NCBI GenBank assembly: GCA_035651595.1
Contig: DASRFJ010000179.1
Location: 1-15,029 of the forward strand
Length of the DNA: 15,029 bases
Direction: 5' to 3'
Source of the DNA: JAFARZ01 sp035651595
GTDB taxonomy: Bacteria > Actinomycetota > Actinomycetes > Streptosporangiales > Streptosporangiaceae
Of this stretch, positions 6,892 through 12,744 are shown piece after piece. The translations under genes and the position numbers were made by a program. How positions within the stretch are numbered: position 1 is the first letter of the stretch; each line of letters opens with the position of its first letter. The notes under the pieces are model-generated. The model was not told the origin of the DNA and made no database searches. It saw nothing but the letters and a program-made list of their open reading frames with translations.

Positions 6892-7029
6892 GTGAGTAAG
6901 CGCACGTTCCAGCCGAACAATCGGCGCCGCGCGAAGACGCATGGCTTCCGGCTGCGCATGCGTACGCGAGCTGGCCGTGCCGTCCTCGCCGCTCGGCGGC
7001 GCAAGGGCCGCGAGAAGCTGAGCGCCTGA
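6892..7029 (+). CDS. rpmH: 50S ribosomal protein L34
   Basis: This is a small basic protein of the large ribosomal subunit. The 45-residue product begins MSKRTFQPNNRRRAKTHGF and ends RRRKGREKLSA, matching the highly conserved L34 pattern KRTxQPNxRRRxKxHGFRxRM over its full length. The start is GTG at 6892, preceded by GGAG at 6883-6886 with a 5-nt spacer. It heads the rightward rpmH-rnpA-yidD-yidC operon. The stop TGA at 7027-7029 overlaps a potential CTG start for rnpA. Confidence 0.97.
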   Translation: MSKRTFQPNNRRRAKTHGFRLRMRTRAGRAVLAARRRKGREKLSA

Positions 7030-7049
7030 TCCTTCCGTCCGCGTCCCGG

Positions 7050-7388
7050 ATGCGGCGGAGCGCCGAATTTACGCGCGCCGTCCGCGGCGGGGTTCGTGCG
7101 GGGCGGCCGACGGTGGTCGGCCACCTTCTGGTAGCCGCGGTTTCGGCTGATCAGCCCCCAAGGGTAGGATTTGTTGTCAGCCGGGCGGTCGGGTCCGCGG
7201 TCACGAGAAACCTCGTCAAGCGTCGGCTCCGTGAGCTTGCGCGTGGCTATCTCCAGTCACTCCCTGGCGGTAGCCTTCTTGTGTTGCGCGCGAACCCCAT
7301 GGCCGCGCGGGCAAGCCAGCCGGATCTCGCCGCTGATCTGGATCTGGTGATGAACAGGCTGTTGCGGCGGCAGGTTAGGCAGTGTTGA
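7050..7388 (+). CDS. rnpA: Ribonuclease P protein component
   Basis: RnpA is the basic protein cofactor of RNase P, which with the M1 RNA trims the 5' leader of pre-tRNAs. The core signature RNLVKRRLRE (about residues 53-62 from the ATG) preceded by GFVVSRAVGSAVT is diagnostic. From ATG 7050 the product is 112 residues and starts MRRSAEFTRAVR. Family members usually begin a few residues earlier with a (V/M)LPxxxRLRR pattern. The in-frame codons just upstream read LILPSASRMRRSAEF, so translation may really begin at CTG 7026, overlapping the rpmH stop, or at ATC 7029. No ATG, GTG or TTG is available there. The stop is 7386-7388, with yidD following within 10-20 nt. Confidence 0.93.
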   Translation: MRRSAEFTRAVRGGVRAGRPTVVGHLLVAAVSADQPPRVGFVVSRAVGSAVTRNLVKRRLRELARGYLQSLPGGSLLVLRANPMAARASQPDLAADLDLVMNRLLRRQVRQC

Positions 7389-7395
7389 AAACGGT

Positions 7396-7680
7396 GTGCC
7401 GGTAATGGCAGACAACCGGGGAACGAACGGAACCGTGCCACGCGGTACGGTGCCGGCTCGTGTCCTGATGCTGCCCATCATCGGATACCGGCGGTTCATC
7501 AGTCCGATGCTCGGCGCACGTTGCAGGTTCGCGCCGTCCTGTAGCGAGTACGCGCTCGGTGCGCTCGCGGAACACGGTGCGGTCCGGGGGCTTTGGCTCG
7601 CGGTGACCAGGCTTGCCCGGTGTCATCCGTTCAATCCCGGCGGTTACGACCCGGTGCCTACCCGAGGAGCTAGCAGGTGA
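7396..7680 (+). CDS. yidD: Membrane protein insertion efficiency factor YidD
   Basis: YidD is a small membrane-associated protein that helps YidC-dependent insertion of inner-membrane proteins. The conserved core PIIGYRRFISPMLGARCRFA with PSCSEYA, and RCHPFNPGGYDPVP near the C-terminus, matches the family, including the three conserved cysteines (about 43, 49 and 76). The 94-residue product uses GTG 7396; an ATG at 7405 would remove three residues, and GTG codons further in are also possible since the first 20 residues are unconserved. It lies between rnpA and yidC and its TGA overlaps the yidC GTG by 4 nt, which supports translational coupling of the two insertion factors. Confidence 0.93.
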   Translation: MPVMADNRGTNGTVPRGTVPARVLMLPIIGYRRFISPMLGARCRFAPSCSEYALGALAEHGAVRGLWLAVTRLARCHPFNPGGYDPVPTRGASR

Positions 7681-8804
7681 GCATTCTCAATCCGCTCTAT
7701 GACCTGGTGGCGTGGGCCATCATGCGGATCCATTCGGTCATAGGCGGACTTTTCGGCCCGGACAGCGGCTGGGCGTGGGGTCTGTCGATCGCCGTGCTGG
7801 TGATGCTGATCCGGCTCTGCCTGGTGCCGCTGTTCGTCAAGCAGGTAAACGCGCAGCGGAAGATGGCCCAGCACGCGCCGCAGCTGCAGGAACTTCGCAA
7901 GAAGTACAAGAACGACAAGCAGCGTCTCCAAGAAGAGACGATGAAGTTCTACAAGGAGAACGGCGTCAACCCGCTCGCGGGCTGCCTGCCGATGATCCCG
8001 CAGATGATCATCTTCATCTCGCTGTTTGGCGTGCTGCGTGCCGTCGCCGACTGGAAGCCTGGCACGAAGCCCGCATACGGGCTGACCGAGAGCGTCGTGG
8101 AGAGCGCACAGAAGGCGACGATCTTCGGCGTGCACCTCGGTGACAAGCTGCTGCTGCCGCACACGCATGGCCTTGACTGGAAGGGCTCCCTGATCATCGT
8201 CGTCACGGTGGCGCTGAGCGCCACGACGACGTTCATGACCGTCCGGCAGACCTCGAAGCGCGGCCTGATGCAGAACCCCGGGATCGACCCGGACAACCCG
8301 ATGGCCCAGTCGCAGAAGTGGATGCCGTACATCGTCCCCTTCTTCTCGTTGACCGGCCTCTACTGGCAGTACGGCTTGGTGCTCTACTGGGTCACGACGA
8401 ACTTCTGGACGCTGGGCCAGCAGTACTTCATGTTCCGCAACTGGACTCCTCCGGTCCCGGTGGGCGGCGTCGCCGTGCCCGCCGCGGCGAACGTCACCGG
8501 CAGCGGTCCGAAGGGGGCGCCGGTCAAGCGGGATGGCACAAAGCCGGGCACGAGCCGGACGAGCGGCGTAGGCTCCGGTGCGGGGAATCGTCGCTCGGCT
8601 TCGGCTGGCTCAGCCGGCCCGGCTCGCGCGGCGAACGGAGCGGCGCGGGCCGGCGCACAGGACAATGACACCGGCAAGCGCGGTCTGCTCGGTTTCGGAC
8701 GCGGTAAAGCGGAGCCGGAGCCCGTAGACGATGTGCCCGCACCGAAGGTGGTACGGCAACAGCCGCAACGCCAGGCGCGCAGCAAGCGATCAGGAAAACG
8801 ATGA
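7677..8804 (+). CDS. yidC: Membrane protein insertase YidC/Oxa1 family
   Basis: YidC inserts and folds membrane proteins, alone or with SecYEG. The 375-residue protein has hydrophobic segments at about 32-54, 101-122, 171-188, 216-234 and 235-252, the five-helix Oxa1 core. Arg46 in LVMLIRLCLVPL corresponds to the conserved positive charge in the hydrophilic groove. The loop QRKMAQHAPQLQELRKKYKN is the cytoplasmic helical hairpin. NPLAGCLPMIPQMIIF is a family hallmark. About 120 residues at the C-terminus (from about 255) form a Gly/Ala/Pro-rich, increasingly basic tail ending RQARSKRSGKR, suited to ribosome contact. GTG 7677 follows a strong GAGGAG (7664-7669) and overlaps the yidD stop. A GC-rich hairpin lies just after the stop. 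Confidence 0.97.
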   Translation: MSILNPLYDLVAWAIMRIHSVIGGLFGPDSGWAWGLSIAVLVMLIRLCLVPLFVKQVNAQRKMAQHAPQLQELRKKYKNDKQRLQEETMKFYKENGVNPLAGCLPMIPQMIIFISLFGVLRAVADWKPGTKPAYGLTESVVESAQKATIFGVHLGDKLLLPHTHGLDWKGSLIIVVTVALSATTTFMTVRQTSKRGLMQNPGIDPDNPMAQSQKWMPYIVPFFSLTGLYWQYGLVLYWVTTNFWTLGQQYFMFRNWTPPVPVGGVAVPAAANVTGSGPKGAPVKRDGTKPGTSRTSGVGSGAGNRRSASAGSAGPARAANGAARAGAQDNDTGKRGLLGFGRGKAEPEPVDDVPAPKVVRQQPQRQARSKRSGKR

Positions 8805-8807
8805 GCC

Positions 8808-8825
8808 CAGGCGCCCTGGCGCCTG
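8808..8825 (+). terminator. GC-rich hairpin just after yidC
   Basis: CAGGCGCC (8808-8815) and GGCGCCTG (8818-8825) are perfect reverse complements separated by CT, giving at least a 7-bp stem with a CCTG loop. It lies 4 nt past the yidC stop. There is no U-tract, as is common for actinobacterial terminators, so termination or mRNA 3'-end protection is plausible but not proven. Confidence 0.45.
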
Positions 8826-8887
8826 AAGTGGCCGCGGGTAACCGAGCGAAGCCCAGGGGCGGGCCGCAGTGAGCGAAGCCAGGGCGC

Positions 8888-8947
8888 GGTGATGCCTGGA
8901 CCGACGAACGAGCGACGCAGTCGTGAGCGAGGAGGGAAGGCATCACC
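8888..8947. repeat. Long-range 10-bp inverted repeat upstream of jag
   Basis: GGTGATGCCT at 8888-8897 and AGGCATCACC at 8938-8947 are exact reverse complements. The 40-nt interior holds CGAC-GCA-GTCG (a small inner stem) and two GAGCGA copies. In RNA this would make a branched hairpin. Confidence 0.6.
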
Positions 8948-8954
8948 TCAAAGC

Positions 8955-8999
8955 GCCCGCCCGCGAGCGAACTAGTAGACAGAGCCCGCCCGCGAGCGA
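8955..8999. repeat. 16-bp direct repeat pair
   Basis: GCCCGCCCGCGAGCGA occurs at 8955-8970 and again at 8984-8999, a 29-nt period. It belongs to the same GAGCGA-rich cluster as the rest of the gap. Confidence 0.75.
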
Positions 9000-9018
9000 G
9001 CCAGGGAGTAGAGGAACA

Positions 9019-9567
9019 GTGAGTCAGCAGGAGATTACCGAGGTTGAGGTCGCGGACTCTGAGGTTGAGGTCGCGGATGAGCCGGCGGGTCCCGTGGTAG
9101 CCGACCTTGAGCGGGAAGGCGACATCGCCGCGGACTACATCGAGGGCCTCCTGGACATCGCTGACCTTGACGGCGACATTGACATGGACGTCGAGGGCGA
9201 CCGGGCGGTCGTGTCGGTGGTTGGCGCCACGCTCGATGAGCTTGTCGGTGAGGATGGCGAGGTGCTTGAGGCGCTTCAGGAGCTGACCCGGCTCGCTGTC
9301 CACCGGCAGACGGGTTCGCGGGCCCGGTTGATGCTCGACATCAGCGGGTATCGTGCGCGGCGACGGGCGGAACTGGCCGAGTACGGGCGCAAGGTGGCGG
9401 AGGAAGTAGGCCGCACCGGCGAGCCCAAGGCGCTGGCATCGATGTCGCCATTTGAGCGGAAGATCGTGCATGACGCCGTGGCGGCGGCGGGCATGCGTAG
9501 CGAGTCGGAGGGCGAGGAGCCCAACCGGCGGGTCGTGGTGTTCCCGAGTGGTGACGCTGCCTCCTGA
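9019..9567 (+). CDS. jag: Jag/KhpB (EloR) family RNA-binding protein, KH + R3H domains
   Basis: Jag/KhpB proteins bind RNA and influence cell elongation, and are encoded next to yidC in many bacteria. From GTG 9019 the product is 182 residues. It has an acidic N-terminus with a duplicated EVEVAD, a type II KH domain at about 38-108 with the GxxG loop as GEDG (77-80), then an R3H domain with the Arg-x3-His motif in SPFERKIVHDAV (Arg147, His151). The usual long Jag-N domain is absent, as expected in actinobacteria. I chose GTG 9019 because GAGGA lies just before it and an upstream GTG at 8923 would add 32 residues encoded by intergenic repeats. rsmG begins inside its 3' end. Confidence 0.93.
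   Translation: MSQQEITEVEVADSEVEVADEPAGPVVADLEREGDIAADYIEGLLDIADLDGDIDMDVEGDRAVVSVVGATLDELVGEDGEVLEALQELTRLAVHRQTGSRARLMLDISGYRARRRAELAEYGRKVAEEVGRTGEPKALASMSPFERKIVHDAVAAAGMRSESEGEEPNRRVVVFPSGDAAS
9040..9077 (+). repeat. 21-bp period tandem repeat in jag 5' end
   Basis: GAGGTTGAGGTCGCGGA occurs at 9040-9056 and 9061-9077, encoding two copies of the heptad EVEVADS/E. It is an in-frame duplication in the acidic, probably disordered N-terminus. Confidence 0.7.
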
Positions 9568-10222
9568 CTCACCTTCGCTTGGGCCGTCATCTCCGGACGA
9601 TCCTCCGGCGCCCGAGGGTGCCGCGCAAGTGTTTGGATCCCGGCTTCGCCTTGCCCTGCAGTACGCTCATATTCTCGGAACACGCGGGGTGGAGTGGGGT
9701 GTCATCGGTCCCCGCGAGGTACCGCGGCTCTGGGATCGGCACTTGCTGAACTGCGCGGTCGTCACGGAGCTGATTCCGGATAGCACCGGTACGCTGGCCG
9801 ACGTCGGCTCGGGTGCCGGGCTGCCGGGTCTCGTGCTGGCGATGCTGCTGCCGCAGGTGCGGGTGACGCTGATCGAGCCCCTGGAGCGGCGGGCCAAGTT
9901 CCTCGGTGAGTGCGTGAGCGAGCTGGAGCTGGGCAACGCGGTCGTGCTGCGGTCGCGTGCCGAGGACGTGAGGGGCAGGCTGGCCGCGGACGTGGCGATC
10001 GCTCGTGCGGTGGCACCGCTGGACCGGCTGGCGCCACTGGCGGCGGGGGTGGTCAGGCGCGGTGGCATGGTCTTGGCGATCAAAGGAAGCAATGCGGAGA
10101 CCGAGCTGGCCAAGGCTCAATCGTCTTTGCGGAGGATCGGTGCGCGCGGAGCCAAGGTTCTTCGGGCCGGGCACGGTAAGGTCGATCCTGCGACTACCGT
10201 CGTGCGTTTCTTCGCTAGATGA
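9551..10222 (+). CDS. rsmG: 16S rRNA (guanine527-N7)-methyltransferase RsmG
   Basis: RsmG (GidB) uses S-adenosylmethionine to methylate G527 of 16S rRNA; in mycobacteria and Streptomyces, loss gives low-level streptomycin resistance. From GTG 9551 the protein is 223 residues. RLWDRHLLNCAVV at about 59-71 and the SAM-binding motif I DVGSGAGLPG at 84-93 are characteristic. LIEPLERRAKFLGE, IARAVAPLDRL and the C-terminal GKVDPATTVVRFF also fit. GTG 9548 is an equally possible start. An upstream in-frame ATG at 9452 would add 33 unconserved residues inside jag and is rejected. The start overlaps the jag 3' end by 17 nt with no good Shine-Dalgarno, so translation is probably coupled to jag. Confidence 0.95.
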   Translation: MTLPPDSPSLGPSSPDDPPAPEGAAQVFGSRLRLALQYAHILGTRGVEWGVIGPREVPRLWDRHLLNCAVVTELIPDSTGTLADVGSGAGLPGLVLAMLLPQVRVTLIEPLERRAKFLGECVSELELGNAVVLRSRAEDVRGRLAADVAIARAVAPLDRLAPLAAGVVRRGGMVLAIKGSNAETELAKAQSSLRRIGARGAKVLRAGHGKVDPATTVVRFFAR

Positions 10223-10375
10223 GGGCAGGGCATTGGTGTGGCGGAGCTGATGGGCCAGGGCGGGCTTGGCTGGCCTAGTCGGGGATATTCCGATGGGAGC
10301 GGTTTCGAACGGAGCTCCGGCACGCAGGCGGGGGTTGGGTGGCCTGCCGGTGATCGAATAGCGAGGGACGTTCAG
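10223..10375. other. rsmG-parA spacer
   Basis: The 153 nt between the rsmG stop and the chosen parA start show no recognisable gene. An in-frame GTG at 10238 would make part of it coding for parA. An AT-richer patch (TGATCGAATAGC, about 10350-10361) could hold promoter elements, but I see no matched pair. Confidence 0.4.
10363..10368 (+). promoter_or_regulatory. Ribosome binding site supporting the short parA start
   Basis: GAGGGA lies 7 nt before GTG 10376, an ideal spacing. It supports starting ParA at MSDEGSVSRGT rather than at the GTG 46 codons upstream, although that one also has an AGGG at 7 nt. Confidence 0.5.
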
Positions 10376-11308
10376 GTGAGCGATGAAGGGTCAGTTTCAC
10401 GTGGAACGAGGCCGGTGGTAGTGCCCGAGATTCCCCCGAGTTCAGTTGACACACCCATAGGGCGTGCCGCCGAGGCAGCCATTGTGGTACGCGGCATGGG
10501 CGAACGCGACCCGTGGCCGCGGCCGCAGCGCTGCCGGATCATGACGATCGCGAATCAGAAGGGCGGCGTCGGCAAGACGACAACGGCCGTCAACATCGCG
10601 GCGAGCCTTGCCCAGCACGGGTCACGCGTCTTGGTCGTCGACCTCGACCCGCAGGGGAACGCGTCCACTGCGCTCGACGTCGAGCATCACACCGGCGTGC
10701 CGTCGGTGTACAACGTGCTCGTCGACGACACCCCGCTCGCCGATATCGTCAAGCCTGCCGGGGAGATGCCCGGGCTGTTCTGCGCACCGGCGACGATAGA
10801 TCTTGCCGGTGCCGAGATCGAGCTGGTGCCGGTCGTGGCCCGCGAGCTGCGCCTGGCGCGAGCGCTGCGAGCGTTTGACACCTCACACCTCGACTACGTT
10901 CTGGTGGACTGCCCCCCGTCGCTTGGCCTGCTGACGTTGAACGCGCTCGTCGCGGCCGAGGAGGTGCTGCTGCCGATCCAGTGCGAGTATTACGCCCTCG
11001 AGGGAGTGCAGCAGCTGCTGAACACGGCCGAGCTCGTGCGGGTCAACTTCAACCCCGGACTGCACATCTCAACGGTCCTGCTGACCATGTACGACGGACG
11101 CACCCGGCTGGCCGCTGATGTCGCCGAAGACGTGCGGTCCCACTTCGGGACCTCAGTGCTGCGCACGATCATCCCGCGGAGCGTGCGGGTCTCGGAGGCG
11201 CCGAGTCGTGGTCAGTCGGTGATTACCTACGACCCAGGGTCCAGCGGTGCGATCGCGTACATCGAAGCCGCGCGCGAGCTGGCCATGCAATCGGCCGCCG
11301 CACGGTAA
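10376..11308 (+). CDS. parA: Chromosome partitioning ATPase ParA (Soj)
   Basis: ParA is the Walker-type ATPase that moves ParB-parS complexes over the nucleoid and so segregates the newly copied origin. From GTG 10376 the protein has 310 residues. After an N-terminal extension of about 53 residues come the deviant Walker A QKGGVGKTT (61-69), the A' region VLVVDLDPQGNAST (85-98) and Walker B YVLVDCPPS (174-182). The PRSVRVSEAPSRGQ segment near the end is typical of chromosomal ParA. The start was chosen for its Shine-Dalgarno and because the VSRGT...VDTPI N-terminus resembles other actinobacterial ParAs. GTG 10238 would give 356 residues. A parS site is embedded in codons 7-11. parB follows 44 nt later. 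Confidence 0.95.
   Translation: MSDEGSVSRGTRPVVVPEIPPSSVDTPIGRAAEAAIVVRGMGERDPWPRPQRCRIMTIANQKGGVGKTTTAVNIAASLAQHGSRVLVVDLDPQGNASTALDVEHHTGVPSVYNVLVDDTPLADIVKPAGEMPGLFCAPATIDLAGAEIELVPVVARELRLARALRAFDTSHLDYVLVDCPPSLGLLTLNALVAAEEVLLPIQCEYYALEGVQQLLNTAELVRVNFNPGLHISTVLLTMYDGRTRLAADVAEDVRSHFGTSVLRTIIPRSVRVSEAPSRGQSVITYDPGSSGAIAYIEAARELAMQSAAAR
10394..10407. promoter_or_regulatory. parS: parS centromere site within parA
   Basis: GTTTCACGTGGAAC matches the 14-bp parS palindrome GTTTCACGTGAAAC with one mismatch (G for A at position 11). It encodes the VSRGT residues of ParA, so the site is both coding and a probable ParB-loading centromere. Confidence 0.85.
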
Positions 11309-11352
11309 TCTCGGCGTGAGTACGGACACTGAGTTAGATCGGGGAACGGCAA

Positions 11353-12345
11353 GTGGCGCAGCAGCGGCGTGGACTAGGCAAAGGGCTCGGAGCGCTGATC
11401 CCGGCGGAATCCCCGCTCCTCGCCGATGGCGATCCGGCTCGGACGAGCGAGCCGAACGCCGAGCCGCGTCAGCGTCCGGAACTGCGCGAGGTCCCGGCCG
11501 CCGCGCCTGGCGAGATGATCGACGTACCGGGGGCGCGGTATGTCGAGGTGCCGGTTACCGCGATTTCGCCCAACCCGCGCCAGCCCCGGCGAACCTTCGA
11601 CGACGAGGCCCTGGAGGAGCTCGCGGATTCCATTCGCGAGGTCGGGCTGCTTCAGCCGGTCGTGGTGCGGGCCACGGGCGGCGGTCAGTACGAACTGATC
11701 ATGGGCGAGCGCCGGTGGCGCGCCTCCCAGCGAGCCGGGCTGACCGAGATCGCCGCTATCGTCCGGGATACACCGGACACGGATATGCTCCGCGACGCGC
11801 TGATCGAGAACCTGCACCGACAGCAGCTCGATCCGCTCGAGGAGGCGGCGGCTTACCAGCAACTACTCGATGACTTCGGCGCCACGCACGAGCAGCTCGC
11901 CCATAAGATCGGCCGCTCCCGCCCGCACATCAGTAACACCCTGCGGCTGCTGAACCTGCCCCCCGCGGTGCAGAAGCGGGTTGCCGCCGGGGTACTAAGT
12001 GCCGGCCATGCGCGGGCGCTGCTCAGCCTGAACAACTCCGACGCCCAGGAGCGCCTGGCGACCCGGATCGTCGCGGAAGGCCTGTCGGTCCGCGCCGTCG
12101 AGGAGATCGTGTCGCTTGGCGATGACGACAAGCCGAAGTCGCAGCCTTCCCGTAATCCCGCCAACAAGCCGACCGCGCCCGGGCTCAACCATCTGGCGAA
12201 CCGCCTGTCGGACCTGTTCGACACCCGCGTCAAGGTGGAGCTAGGCCGCCACAAGGGCAAGATCGTCGTCGAGTTCGCGTCGCTGGACGACCTGGAGCGC
12301 ATCGTCAACGCCATGGCCCCCAACGAGGAAGTCCCCCAGGACTAG
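11353..12345 (+). CDS. parB: Chromosome partitioning protein ParB (Spo0J)
   Basis: ParB is the CTP-dependent clamp that loads at parS and spreads along DNA to recruit ParA and SMC. The 330-residue protein begins MAQQRRGLGKGLGALIP, the usual ParA-stimulating N-terminus. The CTP-binding N-domain has NPRQPRRTF (about 74-82) and GERRWRA at 118-124 (C motif GERRxR). ENLHRQQLDPLEEA spans 152-165. The parS-reading helix-turn-helix lies near 177-200 (EQLAHKIGRSRPHISNTLRL). A C-terminal dimerisation domain spans about 275-325. GTG 11353 is preceded by GGGGA with a 7-nt spacer. It follows parA in the same operon and is the last plus-strand gene before a convergent junction. Confidence 0.97.
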   Translation: MAQQRRGLGKGLGALIPAESPLLADGDPARTSEPNAEPRQRPELREVPAAAPGEMIDVPGARYVEVPVTAISPNPRQPRRTFDDEALEELADSIREVGLLQPVVVRATGGGQYELIMGERRWRASQRAGLTEIAAIVRDTPDTDMLRDALIENLHRQQLDPLEEAAAYQQLLDDFGATHEQLAHKIGRSRPHISNTLRLLNLPPAVQKRVAAGVLSAGHARALLSLNNSDAQERLATRIVAEGLSVRAVEEIVSLGDDDKPKSQPSRNPANKPTAPGLNHLANRLSDLFDTRVKVELGRHKGKIVVEFASLDDLERIVNAMAPNEEVPQD

Positions 12346-12360
12346 CCGGGCCGCCGAGCC

Positions 12361-12375
12361 CCCGGGCCCGGGCCC
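12361..12375. terminator. GC-only palindrome after parB, possible bidirectional terminator
   Basis: CCCGGGCCCGGG (12361-12372) and the overlapping GGGCCCGGGCCC (12364-12375) are perfectly self-complementary and start 16 nt past the parB stop. The GC-only composition and lack of T-run make terminator function plausible only in the loose actinobacterial sense. Confidence 0.35.
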
Positions 12376-12422
12376 CCGGCCGCGCCTGACGCGTCGCCCA
12401 CGTGTGGCTGGCTGCCCTTTAT

Positions 12423-12458
12423 CATCGTGGTCGATTGGCCCATCGTGGTGAATTAGCC
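12423..12458. repeat. Imperfect 18-bp tandem repeat
   Basis: CATCGTGGTCGATTGGCC (12423-12440) is followed directly by CATCGTGGTGAATTAGCC (12441-12458), with 15 of 18 positions identical. Its purpose is unknown; it could be a diverged duplication or a double protein-binding site. Confidence 0.6.
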
Positions 12459-12730
12459 CCCGAGACCAGGGGTCAGGCCTCCACAAAGGGAAAATCCTCC
12501 ACGTTGTTGCAGGATCTTTCCGCTGCCAGCGCGCAAACCCCATTCCCAGCCAGCAGACCTCCCGGAGCGCTGCACGGTCGCCAGCAACAAGCAGGCCGCG
12601 AGCGCTCGTTCCGGGAATCCGGCCGGGGAGGGTCCTCAGGGGTATCGCCGCCGGCGTTCGGGCGCCTTCGAACTGTAAGGCGTCCGACTGGCCGGCGAAG
12701 AGATCCCTACGGACCTGACCCCAAACCGCA

Positions 12731-12744
12731 GTTTCACGTGAAAC
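12731..12744. promoter_or_regulatory. parS: Perfect parS centromere site
   Basis: GTTTCACGTGAAAC is an exact 14-bp palindrome and the full parS consensus. It spans the stop codon and last codons of the threonine aldolase gene, 386 nt downstream of parB and about 2.3 kb from the parS inside parA. ParB encoded next to it is expected to load here. Confidence 0.95.

Larger units (their letters stand above)
8805..9018. other. Repeat-rich yidC-jag intergenic region
   Basis: This 214-nt gap has no convincing gene. It carries a perfect GC-rich inverted repeat at its left end, six copies of GAGCGA (8844, 8871, 8910, 8925, 8965, 8994), a 10-nt longer direct repeat pair at 8844 and 8871, a 16-bp direct repeat pair at 8955 and 8984, and a perfect 10-bp inverted repeat (8888-8897 with 8938-8947) enclosing 40 nt. 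The other intergenic gaps in the window contain nothing like it. It could be a dispersed intergenic repeat element, a structured leader of jag, or both. Confidence 0.7.
12346..12733. other. Convergent parB / threonine aldolase intergenic region
   Basis: These 388 nt between two converging genes contain no recognisable coding sequence on either strand; the open frames crossing it are low-complexity, Arg/Pro-rich shadows. It holds GC-rich self-complementary DNA just after parB, an imperfect 18-bp tandem duplication, a loose AATCCT...AGGATC inverted repeat around 12492-12516 and, at its right end, a perfect parS. Both transcription units must terminate here, but I see no canonical hairpin with a T-run. 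Confidence 0.6.

Noticed and set aside
8923..9018. Longer jag start at GTG 8923
   Set aside because: It adds 32 residues encoded by the intergenic repeats and lacks a ribosome-binding site; GTG 9019 follows GAGGA.
9452..9550. Longer rsmG start at ATG 9452
   Set aside because: It lies inside jag, adds 33 Arg/Ser-rich residues not seen in RsmG proteins, and is out of frame with jag.
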